From: Chlorobiota bacterium
Lineage (GTDB): Bacteria > Bacteroidota > Bacteroidia > Bacteroidales > F082
Length of the DNA: 7,188 nt
Assembly: GCA_030619415.1 (NCBI GenBank)
Contig: JAUXBM010000090.1
Span: 1 to 7,188 of the forward strand
Reading direction: 5' to 3'
Positions 6,382 to 7,188 of the stretch are shown here, in pieces (within the stretch, counting starts at the first letter, position 1; each line of letters begins with the position of its first letter). A program made the position numbers and the translations under genes. The notes under the pieces were generated by a model that saw nothing but the letters and a program-made list of their open reading frames with translations, did no database searches and was not told the origin of the DNA.

Positions 6382-6409
6382 CAAAGATACACAATTTACT
6401 CCTTCGCAA
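6382..6409 (-). promoter_or_regulatory. Bacteroidota-type promoter for the small minus-strand gene
   Basis: On the minus strand TATCTTTG (6389-6382) fits the TAnnTTTG -7 consensus, and TTG (6409-6407) is 17 bases upstream in the -33 position. The ATG at 6374 begins only 7 bases after the -7 element, so the transcript may be leaderless or the true start may be the ATG at 6362. The -33 end lies inside the heptamer tract that precedes dnaE. Confidence 0.55.
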
Positions 6410-6452
6410 CCCGAACCCCATACCTCACACTCCGTAACCCGTAATCCGAATG
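6404..6452. repeat. Heptamer tract overlapping the dnaE start codon
   Basis: Seven consecutive 7-bp units: TCGCAAC, CCGAACC, CCATACC, TCACACT, CCGTAAC, CCGTAAT, CCGAATG. The last unit contains the ATG of dnaE. CCGTAAC is shared with the tract at 4538-4607, so both belong to one repeat family. Confidence 0.8.
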
Positions 6453-7188
6453 CACCTCAACTCCCACTCATACTACAGCCTCCGCTACGGAACCTTTCCC
6501 GTGGACAAACTGGTGGAAGCAGCCAAACACCGGAAGGTGGAGGCTATGGCCCTGACGGATATCAACAATTCGTCGGGGATGATTGATTTTGTGAAAGCTT
6601 GCAGAGAGCAAAACATCAAACCCATTGGTGGCATGGAAATCAGGAATGGTGACGAACTGCTGTTTACCGGCATTGCTGAAAACAACGAAGGCTTCAGGGA
6701 ACTCAATGAATACCTGAGTGCTATTAATTTTAAAGAAAAAGAATACACACCCCTGGCACCTAATTTCAACCAGGTAAACGTAATCTACCCTTTCGGGAAA
6801 AAGCTTTCACGAAAGCTGAAAGAAAACGAATTCATCGGCATAAAGCCTTCACAGGTCAGGAAACTGATTTCGCATTCGGCAAGGGATTTTACAAAAATGG
6901 TGATTCAGCATCCGGTGACTTTTGAAGACGAAAAAACCTGGTATCTCCACAAGAACCTCCGTGCCATCGACCATAACCTGCTGCTGAGCCACCTGAAACC
7001 GGAGATGTATGCAGGACAGGATGAGCTATTCCTGTCGCCCGAAACCATCCGCCGGGCTTTTGAACAGTATTCGCAGATCATTGAAAATACTGAACGGCTG
7101 ATGAATAACTGCTCCATCGACTTCGATTACAACAGTGTTAAAAACAAAAAGACTTTTACAGGAAGCCGCTACGATGATAAACTACTTC
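6450..7188 (+). CDS. dnaE: DNA polymerase III alpha subunit, DnaE2/ImuC-like, N-terminal part (3' end outside window)
   Basis: First 246 residues of a C-family DNA polymerase; the catalytic domain lies beyond the window. The N-terminal PHP domain is recognisable from MHLNSHSYYSLRYGTFPVDK, MALTDINNSSG (about residues 33-43) and IKPIGGMEIR (about 56-65). Later ELFLSPETIRRAFEQY and IIENTERLM match the segment that precedes the polymerase core. The usual HxHxH metal triad is reduced here: H2 and H6 are present but the middle position is N4, so the PHP metal site may be inactive. Position beside a Y-family polymerase and LexA-like repressor suggests the error-prone second DnaE rather than the replicative copy; this is inferred. 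ATG 6450 is the first start after an in-frame TAA at 6435-6437. No Shine-Dalgarno is visible because the leader is repeat DNA. Confidence 0.87.
   Translation, partial: MHLNSHSYYSLRYGTFPVDKLVEAAKHRKVEAMALTDINNSSGMIDFVKACREQNIKPIGGMEIRNGDELLFTGIAENNEGFRELNEYLSAINFKEKEYTPLAPNFNQVNVIYPFGKKLSRKLKENEFIGIKPSQVRKLISHSARDFTKMVIQHPVTFEDEKTWYLHKNLRAIDHNLLLSHLKPEMYAGQDELFLSPETIRRAFEQYSQIIENTERLMNNCSIDFDYNSVKNKKTFTGSRYDDKLL

Noticed and set aside
6005..6437. Overlapping open frames on both strands (6054-6437 plus, 6005-6223 minus)
   Set aside because: Their translations are low-complexity and run through repeat DNA; the 6081-6374 minus frame has the better composition and a promoter.

Overview
The window looks like chromosomal DNA from an environmental member of the Bacteroidota. 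Evidence: a LexA-like S24 repressor, Y-family polymerase and DnaE variant of the type I associate with that phylum, a TAnnTTTG-type promoter, A-rich translation starts with little Shine-Dalgarno signal, and 7-bp-period intergenic repeats. A membrane-anchored multiheme cytochrome c at the left edge suggests a respiring, probably anaerobic or facultative, lifestyle. Species cannot be told from the sequence.

Layout, left to right. 1-975 (+): C-terminal part of a multiheme c-type cytochrome, running off the left edge. 965-2311 (-): a fused DEDDh exonuclease and GIY-YIG (UvrC-like) nuclease, converging on the cytochrome with an 11-bp overlap. 2311-3072 (-): a DUF5131 (phage Gp37/Gp68) three-Cys-motif protein, joined to the nuclease by a TAATG stop/start overlap. 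3085-about 3252 (-): an unannotated C-terminal remnant of what appears to be its usual partner, TcmP. 3282-4091 (-): a self-cleaving HTH/S24 repressor. 4136-4513 (-): a four-helix-bundle (S23/IVS) protein enclosed by an imperfect 31-bp inverted repeat. 4621-4699: a divergent control region with two near-identical 17-bp palindromes and a third, different one. 4718-5896 (+): a Y-family DNA polymerase. 6081-6374 (-): a small, possibly antitoxin-like gene with its own promoter. 6450 to the right edge (+): the N-terminal part of a second-type DnaE polymerase III alpha subunit.

How it fits together. Repressor, Y-family polymerase and DnaE-like polymerase form a DNA-damage-inducible mutagenesis module comparable in logic to lexA-imuA-imuB-imuC cassettes, but here the Y-family member keeps its catalytic carboxylates. 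The palindromes between the divergent arms are good candidates for the repressor's operators. The leftward arm (four-helix bundle, repressor, DUF5131, exonuclease/GIY-YIG nuclease) may belong to the same regulon; this is inference.

The module appears to have taken in extra DNA. The four-helix-bundle gene and the small minus-strand gene both lie between 7-bp-period repeats, and those repeats supply the stop codon of the Y-family polymerase and overlap the start codon of dnaE. The most notable points are the hidden tcmP remnant, the palindromic operators, and the inverted-repeat-bounded four-helix-bundle unit, which resembles a 23S rRNA intervening sequence in an intergenic position.
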